Assembly: GCF_020194175.1 (NCBI RefSeq)
Contig: NZ_JADYVX010000049.1
Coordinates: 1 to 49,279 of the forward strand
Reading direction: 5' to 3'
DNA: 49,279 nt
Source: Bradyrhizobium sp. BRP22
Lineage (GTDB): Bacteria; Pseudomonadota; Alphaproteobacteria; Rhizobiales; Xanthobacteraceae
A program made the translations under genes and the position numbers. The notes beneath the pieces are model-generated. The model did no database searches. It worked only from the letters and a program-made list of their open reading frames with translations, and was not told the DNA's origin. This document shows positions 32,124 to 40,647 of this stretch, piece after piece (position 1 is the stretch's first letter; each line of letters opens with the position of its first letter).

Positions 32124-33473
32124 TTGAATCGCTCAGGGAAGGTGCGATTGTCGCTTGCCGTTGAGGAGACCAAAGAGTTCGGCGTGAAACGCGCAGCCTT
32201 TGCCGCCACGATCGGCAATATGCTCGAATTCTATGATTTCATCACCTACAGCTTCTTCGCCATACAGATCGGGCACACGTTCTTCCCGACGCAAGGCGAG
32301 TATGGCAGCCTGATGCTGTCGCTCGCGACCTTCGGCGCGGGCTTTGTCACGCGACCGATCGGCGGGATCGTGCTTGGCATCTATTCCGATCGTGTCGGCC
32401 GGCGGCCGGCCATGCTGCTCAGCTTTGCGTTGATGGGGAGCGCGATCCTGGCGATCTCGATCACGCCGTCCTACAACACCATCGGCATTGCGGCGCCGAT
32501 CATTGTGATCGTGGCGCGCATGCTGCAGGGATTTGCGCTCGGCGGCGAGGTCGGGCCGACGACGGCCTATCTTCTGGAAATCGCGCGGCCCGAACGCCGG
32601 GCGCTGGTGGTTTCGTGGCAGCCGACGAGCCAGCAGATAGCCGCGACCACGGGCGCACTGGTCGGCTTCCTCCTGAGCAGGACGATGACGCCGGAGGCGC
32701 TGCAATCCTACGGCTGGCGCGTGGCGTTCCTGCTCGGAGTCGTATGCCTGCCGTTCGGGTTCTGGATGCGCCGGACGCTGCCGGAAACGATCCCGCAGGA
32801 TGACAGCGGCGCGCGGCCCACCGAACGCTCGGGCCATCTCACGCTGGCGGGCCGGCACGTCCGCCTGATCGTGCTGGCGCTGATGATCCTGGCGAGCGGC
32901 ACGATCTCGACCTATGTGACGCAATACATGACCACCTATGCGCAGAACACGCTCCATGTGGCGCCGTCTCTGGCCTTCGCCACCTCGCTCGTCAGCAATG
33001 GTCTTGGGATCGCAGGCGCGCTGCTGGGAGGCTGGCTCGCCGACCTCGTTGGTCGCAAGCCGGTCATGATCTACCCGCAGCTTGTCGCGCTCGCGCTGAC
33101 CTATCCGATCTTCCTTTGGATCGCCGGTGCACCCGGCGCATGGTCGCTGCTGTTCGGTTTCGGCGCGCTCTCGCTGATCGGATCGCTGCCGTTCACCGCT
33201 TTCTATGCGACTTTCACCGAGGCGCTGCCCCAACAGATCCGCGGCGGCGTGTTCGCCACCGTCTACGCGGTTGCGATCGCAAGCTTTGGCGGCACCGCGC
33301 AGCTCGTGGTGACGTGGCTCCTCCATGTTTCAGGCGATCCGCTGGCGCCCGCCTGGTACCTCTTGCTTGCGGCCGTCGTCGGACTGATCGCGATGAGCCT
33401 GATGCCCGAGACGGCGCCGATGAAGGTGCAGGCTGCAGCGCCGACTCCTCGCCCGAGCGAAGCGAATCCATAA
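32124..33473 (+). CDS. MHS-family MFS transporter (metabolite:H+ symporter)
   Basis: A major facilitator of about 440 residues and twelve helices. IGNMLEFYDFITYSFFAIQIG, then a motif A (GIYSDRVGRRPAM) and RMLQGFALGGEVGP are typical of the metabolite:H+ symporter branch (KgtP, ProP, citrate carriers). The substrate is likely a small carboxylate or zwitterion, undetermined. The start is unclear: TTG 32124 and GTG 32142 are both usable and there is no ATG before the first helix. A 77-base piece of it (32684-32760) is repeated at 29915-29991. Confidence 0.85.
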   Translation: MNRSGKVRLSLAVEETKEFGVKRAAFAATIGNMLEFYDFITYSFFAIQIGHTFFPTQGEYGSLMLSLATFGAGFVTRPIGGIVLGIYSDRVGRRPAMLLSFALMGSAILAISITPSYNTIGIAAPIIVIVARMLQGFALGGEVGPTTAYLLEIARPERRALVVSWQPTSQQIAATTGALVGFLLSRTMTPEALQSYGWRVAFLLGVVCLPFGFWMRRTLPETIPQDDSGARPTERSGHLTLAGRHVRLIVLALMILASGTISTYVTQYMTTYAQNTLHVAPSLAFATSLVSNGLGIAGALLGGWLADLVGRKPVMIYPQLVALALTYPIFLWIAGAPGAWSLLFGFGALSLIGSLPFTAFYATFTEALPQQIRGGVFATVYAVAIASFGGTAQLVVTWLLHVSGDPLAPAWYLLLAAVVGLIAMSLMPETAPMKVQAAAPTPRPSEANP

Positions 33474-33572
33474 CCCGGGCAGCGCTGCACTTCAGGCGGA
33501 CGACGGGAGGCCATGGCGCATAGCCTCCCCCTCGAGCTGGAGCGACCGCTTAAACCCAGGACATCGGCGCGC

Positions 33573-33604
33573 AAAAAAGCCCGGCCCCACATGGGGACCG
33601 GGCT
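33573..33604 (-). terminator. Intrinsic terminator after the TRAP receptor gene
   Basis: Read on the minus strand, AGCCCGGTCCCC-ATG-TGGGGCCGGGCT, a long GC stem with one bulge, runs into six T residues. It starts 20 bases after the stop codon of the TRAP receptor. Confidence 0.85.
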
Positions 33605-33623
33605 GTTCGTCTACTGCTTCTGA

Positions 33624-34712
33624 TCAGCCGCGGGTGCGCGAGCGGATCATGAAGCTGTCGTAGGTGTATTCGGCGACCTGCCACCACAGATATTCGTCGG
33701 AGCGATAGGCCTGCATCGCGTCGATCGACTTCTTGAAGTCGGGGTTCTTGGCGGAGATCTCGCTCCACAATTCGTTGGTCGACTTCAGACAGGCTTCCAG
33801 CACCTCGTTGGTGAACGGGCGGAGCTGCGTGCCGCCGGCAACCAGCCGCTTCAGCGCGGTCGGATTCTGCAGGTCGTAGCGCGCGGCCATCCAGGTGTTG
33901 GCATTCGCCGTCGCATTGGCGAGGATCGCCTGATAGTTCTTCGGCAGCGCGTTCCACTTCTCGAGGTTGACGAAAGCGTGGACGGTCGGGCCGCCTTCCC
34001 AGAAGCCCGGATAGTAGTAGTACTTCGCGACCTTCTGGAAGCCGAGCTTCTCGTCGTCATAGGGGCCGACCCACTCGGCGGCGTCGATGGTGCCCTTTTC
34101 CAGCGCCGGATAGATGTCGCCGCCGGCAAGCTGCTGCGGCACCACGCCGACCTTCTGCAGGACCTGGCCGGCGATGCCGCCGATGCGCATTTTGAGGCCC
34201 GAGAGGTCGGCAACCGTCTTGATCTCCTTGCGGAACCAGCCGCCCATCTGGGTGCCCGTGTTGCCGCAGGGGAAACCGATCACGTTGAACTTCTTGAAGA
34301 ACTCGTTGCCGAGCTGCTCACCGCCGCCCTGGTACCACCAGGAGTTCTGCTGCCGCGCATTGAGGCCGAACGGGACCGAGGCGTAGATCGCAAAGGTCGG
34401 ATCCTTGCCGACATAGTAGTAGGCAACCGTATGCGACATCTCGACGGTGCCGGTCGAGGTCGAGTCCAGCGCCTGCAGGCCAGGAGCAATTTCACCGGCC
34501 GCGAACACCTGGATCTGGAATTTGTTGTCGGTCATCTCGGCGACGTATTTCGACAGCTGCTCGGCGCCGCCATAGATCGTGTCCAGCGACTTCGGAAAGC
34601 TCGAGGTCAAACGCCACTTGATTTCGGGAGAGGACTGCGCGATCGCCGGCGCGGCAACCGCGGTCGCGGCCGCACCGGCCGCAGAAACTTTCAAAAAGTC
34701 ACGACGCTTCAT
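33624..34712 (-). CDS. TRAP transporter substrate-binding protein, TakP-like
   Basis: A 362-residue periplasmic receptor. The N-terminus MKRRDFLKVSAAGAAATAVA is a Tat-type signal. The mature part aligns by eye with TakP, the Rhodobacter alpha-keto-acid receptor: WRLTSSFPKSLDTIYGGAEQ, NTGTQMGGWFRKEI, GGDIYPALEKGTIDAAEWVG and YDDEKLGF, where the last segments hold the ligand and Na+. A 2-oxo acid such as pyruvate is thus the likely ligand. The start at 34712 is preferred over an upstream ATG at 34760. It is isolated from permeases; the QM pairs at 23.2-27.9 kb are the obvious partners. Confidence 0.9.
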   Translation of the reverse strand: MKRRDFLKVSAAGAAATAVAAPAIAQSSPEIKWRLTSSFPKSLDTIYGGAEQLSKYVAEMTDNKFQIQVFAAGEIAPGLQALDSTSTGTVEMSHTVAYYYVGKDPTFAIYASVPFGLNARQQNSWWYQGGGEQLGNEFFKKFNVIGFPCGNTGTQMGGWFRKEIKTVADLSGLKMRIGGIAGQVLQKVGVVPQQLAGGDIYPALEKGTIDAAEWVGPYDDEKLGFQKVAKYYYYPGFWEGGPTVHAFVNLEKWNALPKNYQAILANATANANTWMAARYDLQNPTALKRLVAGGTQLRPFTNEVLEACLKSTNELWSEISAKNPDFKKSIDAMQAYRSDEYLWWQVAEYTYDSFMIRSRTRG

Positions 34713-34907
34713 CTTAAGGCATCTCCTTGCGGGGCGTTTCCCATTTGTCCCCAAAAGCATCTCCTCCGGGCGGGCGAATCCTCGGGCTCCGGGGCGCTCT
34801 GGCGGGGCCCTTTAACACGGATGGCGGCCCACGAAAACGCGACATTGGCATGACGGGACTGGACGAAAGTCGCAAGCCGCAAGGGGAAATAGCGGGCCAA
34901 ACGGCCG

Positions 34908-36038
34908 TCAGGCGGCGGCGATCACACCTCGGAGCTGGTCGCGGACCTTGGCCCCGATTGCGCGGTAAATCGCCGCGTGCGGCCCGTCCGGCTCGCTGTC
35001 CACCACCGGATTACCGGAGTCCGAGGTGGTGCGGATCGCCATATGGAGAGGGATTTCGCCCAGGAACGGCACCCCCAGCCGCTCGGCCTCGTGGCGGGCG
35101 CCGCCATGGCCGAAAATGTCCGACCGCGTGCCGCAATGCGGGCACTGGAAATAGCTCATGTTCTCGACGATGCCGAGCACGGGCACGTTAACCTTTCTGA
35201 ACATGGCGAGGCCCCGTCGTGCGTCGATCAGGGACAGGTCTTGCGGCGTGGAGATGATGATGGCGCCCTTGAGCGGCACGTTCTGCGCCAGCGTGAGCTG
35301 GGCATCGCCGGTGCCGGGCGGCATGTCGACCACCAGCACATCGAGCGTGCCCCAGGCGACGTCGCGCAGCATCTGCGTGAGCGCCGACATCACCATCGGG
35401 CCGCGCCAGATCATCGCGGTATCCTCCTCGACCAGGAAGCCGATCGACATGATCGAAAGCCCGAAGCGGGTGATCGGGATCATCTTCTTGTCGTCGTTGA
35501 GCGCGGGCTTCTCGCGGATGCCGGTCAGCCGCGGCACCGAGGGGCCATAGATGTCGGCATCGAGCAGGCCGACGCGGAGACCGAGATCACGCAGGCCGAG
35601 TGCGAGGTTGAGCGCCGTGGTCGATTTGCCGACACCGCCCTTGCCCGAGGCCACCGCGATGATCGCGGCGATCCCGGGAATTTCGGCCTGCCGCGACATC
35701 GGCGACGGCGCGCCCTGCGGCGGCCGATGCGTCGAGGCCGGCGCGACCCCGCCGCCAGCGTGACGGTGCGGCGGTGGCGACGCGGTGCCGGGCTTGCGCT
35801 CGGCCGTCAGCGCGATCATGGCCGCGGTGACGCCCGGAATGGCGCGCACGGCGCTCTCAGCCTGCGCACGCACGCTTTCCCAGGCGCGCGCTTCCGCGGC
35901 ATCGACATTGATCGAGAAGAACACCTTGCCGTCGCTGACCGTGATCGGCGACAGCACGTTGGCATTGGTCAACGCGACGCCGCGTGGCGACGTCACGCCC
36001 GCCAATTGCTCCAGAACCTGTTGCTGCGTAACACTCAC
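34908..36038 (-). CDS. apbC: Mrp/NBP35-family Fe-S cluster carrier ATPase
   Basis: A 376-residue P-loop ATPase that assembles and transfers [4Fe-4S] clusters. An N-terminal MIP18/DUF59-type domain (residues 1-85) is followed by a Pro/His-rich linker. The deviant Walker A VASGKGGVGKST is near 128, Walker B is DMPPGTGD, and the cluster Cys pair is in FQCPHCG near 300. The GTG at 36038 has AGGAGAG seven bases upstream and is preferred to an ATG nine codons earlier. The gene stands alone. Confidence 0.92.
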   Translation of the reverse strand: MSVTQQQVLEQLAGVTSPRGVALTNANVLSPITVSDGKVFFSINVDAAEARAWESVRAQAESAVRAIPGVTAAMIALTAERKPGTASPPPHRHAGGGVAPASTHRPPQGAPSPMSRQAEIPGIAAIIAVASGKGGVGKSTTALNLALGLRDLGLRVGLLDADIYGPSVPRLTGIREKPALNDDKKMIPITRFGLSIMSIGFLVEEDTAMIWRGPMVMSALTQMLRDVAWGTLDVLVVDMPPGTGDAQLTLAQNVPLKGAIIISTPQDLSLIDARRGLAMFRKVNVPVLGIVENMSYFQCPHCGTRSDIFGHGGARHEAERLGVPFLGEIPLHMAIRTTSDSGNPVVDSEPDGPHAAIYRAIGAKVRDQLRGVIAAA

Positions 36039-36155
36039 GGCCGCTCTCCTGCCGAAGATCTTCATGTTGAGGTCACAGATATGACGGATCGGCAGAAAAG
36101 GGTAGCTGTGCCAACACAATAGATTCTGCAGTTCACACCGTGCCCGAACAGGTTC

Positions 36156-36593
36156 CTACCTGCCGCCAATGTCGTCGGCGCGCTCGGCAGGGGCGTCGGC
36201 GCCCTGTTCCTTGGCGACTTCGTAGTTCAGCTCGATCATCACCCCATTGGGATCGTGCACAAAGATCTGCCAGAGGTCACCGCCCGGAACCTGCCGGGAA
36301 TCGAACTTCATGCCCTTGGACTGCAGGCGCTGCTGCATCGCCGTGAACCCGCGGCTGACGAAGGCGACATGATGGACCACGCCGGAGTCCGGCTTCTGCG
36401 GCTCATCCGTCGGCGATATGTCCACGAGGTGAACCACCGGCTTGCCCTCGCTGTACATCCAGGCGCCGGGAAAGGCGAAATTCGGCCGGGCGCCCTTCTC
36501 CAGGCCTAACACGTCCTCGTAGAACTTGACGGTTTCGGCGAGTTTCCGGGTGCGGATGTTGAAATGATCGAGCACGCCTACGCTTGCGCCCAT
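36156..36593 (-). CDS. VOC-family (glyoxalase/dioxygenase fold) protein
   Basis: A 145-residue single vicinal-oxygen-chelate domain: VLDHFNIRTRKLAETVKFYE at residues 7-26, VVHHVAFVSRGF near 71 and DPNGVMIELNYE near 114. The metal-binding set His10, His73-His74 region and Glu120 is intact. It may act as an isomerase, lyase or dioxygenase on a small metabolite; the substrate is not evident. The last 20 residues (EQGADAPAERADDIGGR) are an acidic extension. Bases 36039-36155 carry nothing notable. Confidence 0.85.
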   Translation of the reverse strand: MGASVGVLDHFNIRTRKLAETVKFYEDVLGLEKGARPNFAFPGAWMYSEGKPVVHLVDISPTDEPQKPDSGVVHHVAFVSRGFTAMQQRLQSKGMKFDSRQVPGGDLWQIFVHDPNGVMIELNYEVAKEQGADAPAERADDIGGR

Positions 36594-36649
36594 GTCTCAC
36601 TCCCATTTTTGTGAGGTTTGTCGGTAAGTTATCATAACACACAAAAACA

Positions 36650-36745
36650 ATGGATCATGATCCGAATAGACAGAGTCGGATCATGCTCTCATCTCTTTGT
36701 TTGCGCATGAATACCGGTTTCCAGCTTTCCGGATCACGCTCTTAG
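36650..36745. repeat. Palindromic intergenic repeat, diverged family A member
   Basis: ATGATCCGA (36657-36665) and TCGGATCAT (36676-36684) form a 9-bp inverted repeat, followed by a tail with ACCGGTTTCCAGCTTTCCGG and CACGCTC. The layout equals the copies at 1961 and 21661, although the palindrome sequence itself differs, so kinship is inferred from architecture and tail. Confidence 0.5.
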
Positions 36746-36884
36746 GAATATGTCAGTCAGACGAGCGTTGCCCTCCGCGGCGCAGCGTTTATGGTGCGGC
36801 CTCCCCCGCCTGAAAAACACCGTCCGGCCCGTCCAATGTCGCCGGCAGATCCAAGATAACCAGGCAAGAAACAAGGTAGCAGAC

Positions 36885-37754
36885 ATGGCTAAAGTCGCTT
36901 TTCTCGGTCTCGGCGTGATGGGTTTCCCCATGGCAGGACATCTCGTGAAGAAGGGGGGCCACGAGGTGACGGTATATAATCGGACGCCGGCAAAGGCGCA
37001 GGCCTGGGTTGAGAAATTCGGTGGCCGCGCGGCGCCGACGCCGAAGGCCGCGGCCGAAGGCCAGGACTTCGTGATGTGCTGCGTCGGCAATGACAACGAT
37101 CTGCGCGCGGTCACGATCGGCGCGGACGGCGCGTTCGCCGGCATGAAGAAGGGCGCGACCTTCGTTGATCACACCACGGCTTCGGCTGAAGTCGCGCGCG
37201 AGCTCGATGCCGCCGCCGCCAAGGCCGGATTCAAATTCGTCGACGCCCCGGTGTCCGGCGGACAGGCCGGCGCCGAGAATGGCGTGCTGACGGTGATGTG
37301 CGGCGGCAAGGAAGACGCCTATGCCGGCGCCGAGCCCATCATCACGGCCTATGCGCGGATGTGCCAGCGGCTCGGACCGGCAGGCTCCGGCCAGCTCACC
37401 AAGATGGTCAACCAGATCTGCATCGCCGGCCTGGTGCAGGGCCTCTCCGAAGGCATCCACTTCGCCAAGAAGTCGGGGCTCGATGTCGCAGCCGTGATCG
37501 ACGTGATTTCCAAGGGCGCGGCGCAATCCTGGCAGATGGAGAACCGCTACAAGACCATGAACGACGGCAAATATGATTTCGGTTTCGCGGTGGAGTGGAT
37601 GCGCAAGGATCTCTCGATCTGCATCGCGGAGTCCCGCCGCAACGGTGCCAACCTGCCGGTGACCGCGCTGGTCGATCAGTTCTATTCCGAGGTCGAGAAG
37701 ATGGGCGGCAAGCGCTGGGACACCTCGAGCCTGCTCGCGCGGCTGGAGCGTTAA
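36885..37754 (+). CDS. 3-hydroxyisobutyrate dehydrogenase family oxidoreductase
   Basis: A 289-residue beta-hydroxyacid dehydrogenase. The N-terminal Rossmann motif FLGLGVMGFPMAGHLVKKG is near residues 6-24, the cofactor residues NRTPAK near 32, and the substrate loop DAPVSGGQAGAENG near 119. The catalytic Lys sits in GQLTKMVNQ near 168. Family members act on 3-hydroxyisobutyrate, tartronate semialdehyde or succinic semialdehyde; sequence alone does not decide. Arg33 after the second strand suggests NADP(H). The ATG at 36885 is preferred to an upstream start whose extension is not protein-like. Confidence 0.88.
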   Translation: MAKVAFLGLGVMGFPMAGHLVKKGGHEVTVYNRTPAKAQAWVEKFGGRAAPTPKAAAEGQDFVMCCVGNDNDLRAVTIGADGAFAGMKKGATFVDHTTASAEVARELDAAAAKAGFKFVDAPVSGGQAGAENGVLTVMCGGKEDAYAGAEPIITAYARMCQRLGPAGSGQLTKMVNQICIAGLVQGLSEGIHFAKKSGLDVAAVIDVISKGAAQSWQMENRYKTMNDGKYDFGFAVEWMRKDLSICIAESRRNGANLPVTALVDQFYSEVEKMGGKRWDTSSLLARLER

Positions 37755-37765
37755 CGCCGCGCGCT

Positions 37766-37952
37766 GCTGTGAACGAGGCGGGCCTCATGGTTCGAGACGC
37801 GCCGCAAGCGGCGCTCCTCACCATGAGGGTCTAAGATTCCGCCGCGAAATCAGACCTCATCCTGAGGAGCCCGCCAAAGGCGGGCGTCTCGAAGGATGGG
37901 CAACGAAGGAACCGCCCACCAGATTCTATTTCATATGCGATAGCCCTGCCCC
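37766..37952. repeat. 187-bp dispersed intergenic repeat, copy 2
   Basis: Nearly identical to 5548-5734, with about a dozen substitutions and two or three single-base indels. It lies right after the dehydrogenase stop, as copy 1 lies after the hybrid kinase. In the same gap, 37953-38022, a C/G-rich stretch leads into a separate stem-loop. Confidence 0.85.
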
Positions 37953-38022
37953 TGAAACGAGAAGGTTGGGGTGGGGGTCAGCCGCCGGCGCAGGCGTTCG
38001 TGGAGAGAGATGATCCCCACCC

Positions 38023-38045
38023 GGTTTGCGCTTTCAGCGCAAACC
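38023..38045. repeat. Perfect 10-bp stem-loop in the intergenic gap
   Basis: GGTTTGCGCT (38023-38032) and AGCGCAAACC (38036-38045) enclose a three-base TTC loop. There is no T tract, so it is more likely a repeat-associated hairpin than a terminator. Flanking CCCCACCC and AAGGGGAGG text hints at a larger palindromic element. Confidence 0.6.
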
Positions 38046-38104
38046 GAGCTCCCCTTTTCAAGGGGAGGTTTGAGGTGCATTCCTGCGCAAGGCCAAAGGT
38101 TAAT

Positions 38105-38119
38105 TTAACCTCTCGTTAA
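38105..38119 (+). promoter_or_regulatory. CtrA-type box upstream of the cell-cycle-like kinase
   Basis: TTAACCTCTCGTTAA is an exact TTAA-N7-TTAA, the full CtrA site. It is 101 bases before the kinase ATG. The left half also lies within a GGTTAATTTAACC palindrome at 38098-38110. Confidence 0.6.
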
Positions 38120-38219
38120 CGAGATTCTTTAGCTTTCTAAGTCATCGCTTAATGATTTGGCGCGAGAGATAGACAATGCAAAAGCCCGCGCGGTTCGCGG
38201 GCAGGATCTTGTGTTGTTA

Positions 38220-39821
38220 ATGAGTGATCCCGCGGAAAAGCCTGAAGTTGTCCAGCTGCCGGCCGAGCCCCAGGCTGCCGCGCCGGTCAACAGTCGCCGC
38301 GCCGCAGCTCAGCGGGTGCGGGAGGCGCGGGATCGGTTAACATCAACCAGCGGGACCCGCCCCGCTTTCGACACCGAACTGCTCCGCCAATACGCCCAAA
38401 CGAGAATCTCGGCATCCTACGTCGTGATGCTGCTGGTGATCGCCACCGGCGTGCTGTTCGGCGCATGGCGGGACCCGATCATGGCGGCCGCCTGGACCAT
38501 CGGCATACTCGGCGTTCATGCCGCGACGGTGAAAACCTGCGCCAGGTTCCTGAAGGAGTCCCCCTCGCCTGCCGCGACGCGCAAATGGCGGACGCGCTTC
38601 GTGCTGCTCGACCTGCTCTACGGCTTGTTCTGGACGGTGATCCTCACCCACCCCGCAGGCACGGACGCCGCCTCCAATGCGCTGATGATGTTCCTGATGC
38701 TGCTGGTGATCGCGGTCTCCAGCATGCTCGCGGCCAGCCTTCCGATCGCGGCGTTGGCGGCCACGGCGCCGGTGACGATTGCGATCGCGGTCAGCTTTGT
38801 GCTGAGCGGCTCCTTCGACAATTACGTGTTCGCGCTGCTCGCACTCGGCGCCGAGGGCTATTTCGCGCTGCTGGCCCACCGCCTGCATTCGACCACGCTC
38901 GCCACGCTGCAGGCGCGTGCCGAGAAGGATGTGCTGATCGCCGAGCTCGAGCAGTCCAAGGCGATCTCCGACGAGGCGCGGCACCGCGCCGAAGCCGCCA
39001 ACGTCGCCAAGTCGCGCTTCCTGGCGCAGATGAGCCATGAGCTGCGCACGCCCCTGAACGCCATCCTCGGCTTCTCGGAGGTGATGAAGAGCGAGATCTT
39101 CGGTGCGCATGCGGTGCCGGTCTACAAGGAGTATTCGTCCGACATCCACAATTCCGGCGTCCACCTGCTCAATCTGATCAACGAGATCCTCGATTTGTCG
39201 CGGATCGAGGCCGGCCGCTACGAGCTCAACGAGGAAGCGGTCTCGCTGGTGCATGTCGTCGCCGACTGCCACCATCTGCTGAAGCTGCGTGCGACCAGCC
39301 GCGGCATCACCATCCACGAAGTATTCGAGCAGGGCATGCCGCGGATCTGGGTCGACGAGCGCGCCACGCGGCAGATCGTGCTCAACCTGTTGTCCAACTC
39401 GATCAAGTTCACCCCGCAGGGCGGTGAGATCTGGCTGAAGGTCGGCTGGACCGCCTCCGGCGGACAATATCTCAGCGTGAAGGACACCGGCTCCGGCATT
39501 GCCGAGGATGAGATTCCGATCGTGCTGGCATCGTTCGGCCAGGGCTCCAACTCGATCAAGTCGGCGGAACAAGGTGCGGGGCTGGGCTTGCCGATCGCCA
39601 AGAGCCTGATCGACCTGCATGGCGGCACCTTCACGCTGAAATCCAAGCTGCGCATCGGCACCGAGGTGATCGTGACCTTCCCGCCGGAGCGCGTGATGTC
39701 GGCGCTGGCGCCGATGGCCGAGGAAGCACCGCCGCTACAGCCGCAACCCTCGATTCCTTCGACCGACGACAAGCAAAGGGGGCGTCACAAGCCGATCATG
39801 AGTGCGGGCACCGGATTGTAG
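38220..39821 (+). CDS. Membrane sensor histidine kinase, PdhS/DivJ/PleC-like
   Basis: A 533-residue kinase. A disordered Ala/Pro-rich N-terminus (about residues 1-60) precedes five or six hydrophobic helices (residues 65-225) and a linker coiled coil (KDVLIAELEQSKAISDEARH). The dimerisation helix carries His273 in SHELRTPLNAILGFSEVMKS. The ATPase domain has VLNLLSNSIKFTPQGG and the G boxes DTGSGI and GAGLGLPIAKSL. The phosphoacceptor region closely resembles DivJ/PleC/PdhS kinases that act on DivK. The ATG at 38220 is preferred over a TTG at 38157. A CtrA box upstream supports a cell-cycle link. Confidence 0.85.
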   Translation: MSDPAEKPEVVQLPAEPQAAAPVNSRRAAAQRVREARDRLTSTSGTRPAFDTELLRQYAQTRISASYVVMLLVIATGVLFGAWRDPIMAAAWTIGILGVHAATVKTCARFLKESPSPAATRKWRTRFVLLDLLYGLFWTVILTHPAGTDAASNALMMFLMLLVIAVSSMLAASLPIAALAATAPVTIAIAVSFVLSGSFDNYVFALLALGAEGYFALLAHRLHSTTLATLQARAEKDVLIAELEQSKAISDEARHRAEAANVAKSRFLAQMSHELRTPLNAILGFSEVMKSEIFGAHAVPVYKEYSSDIHNSGVHLLNLINEILDLSRIEAGRYELNEEAVSLVHVVADCHHLLKLRATSRGITIHEVFEQGMPRIWVDERATRQIVLNLLSNSIKFTPQGGEIWLKVGWTASGGQYLSVKDTGSGIAEDEIPIVLASFGQGSNSIKSAEQGAGLGLPIAKSLIDLHGGTFTLKSKLRIGTEVIVTFPPERVMSALAPMAEEAPPLQPQPSIPSTDDKQRGRHKPIMSAGTGL

Positions 39822-39863
39822 AGGTGCTTGCGGTCGCGATCGAATTCGTTTCACTATCGATGG

Positions 39864-40067
39864 ATGAGCAAAGAAACGCCGTGTATCGCAGTCTGTATGA
39901 TGGACCCCAGGACCAAGCTCTGCTTCGGCTGCGGGCGGACGCTGCCGGAGATCGCGCGCTGGCACAAGATGGAGAGCGCCGAGCGCCACGCCGTGATGGC
40001 GCTGTTGCCCGCGCGCATGGCGGAAGCGGGCCTGGAGCGCATGGACGCACACCCAAAGCGCACCTGA
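39864..40067 (+). CDS. DUF1289 family small Cys-containing protein
   Basis: A 67-residue protein with the DUF1289 pattern: MSKETPCIAVCMMDPRTKLC then FGCGRTLPEIARWH. The four Cys (positions 7, 11, 20 and 23) probably bind a metal or Fe-S cluster. Function is unknown; such genes often neighbour oxidoreductase or cell-envelope genes in alphaproteobacteria. It lies 42 bases after the kinase and 25 bases before the protease, probably co-transcribed with both. Confidence 0.85.
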   Translation: MSKETPCIAVCMMDPRTKLCFGCGRTLPEIARWHKMESAERHAVMALLPARMAEAGLERMDAHPKRT

Positions 40068-40092
40068 TGCATTCGAGGCGGGAGGTGGTGTC

Positions 40093-40647
40093 ATGAGCCG
40101 CCTCCTCCTCGTGCTGCTGCTGCTGGTTGCGACCGCAGGGGCGGTCGTCGCCTATGGCGATCCCGAACAGATCGCCCGCGCGAGCCACCAGGTCTCGCAC
40201 ATGCTGCGCGGAAACATCGTGGCGCCCGCCCCGGCCGTGCAAATTCCGCGGGGACAGGGCGGAGAGTTCGCGCTGCGTGCCAAGATCAATGGCGTCAGCG
40301 CGCCGATGGTGATCGACACCGGCGCCACCTCGGTGGTGTTGACGTGGGAGACCGCGAAGGCGATCGGGCTGCCGATCGAGATGCTCGAATATAACGTCGA
40401 TCTCGAAACCGCCGGCGGCCACACCAAGGCGGCGCGGCTGACGCTCGATCGCCTCGCCGTCGGTCAATTGGTCGAAAAATCGATTCCGGCGCTGGTGGTG
40501 CCGCGCGGCCAGATGAAGACGAATTTACTTGGCATGAGCTTCCTGGATCGGCTGGAAAGCTGGGGCGTGCGCGCCGACAAGCTGATGCTGACCGGCTACC
40601 CCGACGTGCTAAGCCGCCATCGGCGCGGCCGCACGGCTTCCAATTAG
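40093..40647 (+). CDS. Retropepsin-like clan AA aspartic protease (TIGR02281 family)
   Basis: A 184-residue protein with an N-terminal membrane anchor or signal (MSRLLLVLLLLVATAGAVVA) and one aspartic protease lobe. The active-site motif is VIDTGATSVVL (Asp76 region) and a distal hydrophobic-Gly motif is NLLGMSFLDRL near 153. It should work as a homodimer on the periplasmic side of the inner membrane. Its 3' end overlaps the convergent dusA by 39 bases. The substrate is unknown. Confidence 0.88.
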   Translation: MSRLLLVLLLLVATAGAVVAYGDPEQIARASHQVSHMLRGNIVAPAPAVQIPRGQGGEFALRAKINGVSAPMVIDTGATSVVLTWETAKAIGLPIEMLEYNVDLETAGGHTKAARLTLDRLAVGQLVEKSIPALVVPRGQMKTNLLGMSFLDRLESWGVRADKLMLTGYPDVLSRHRRGRTASN

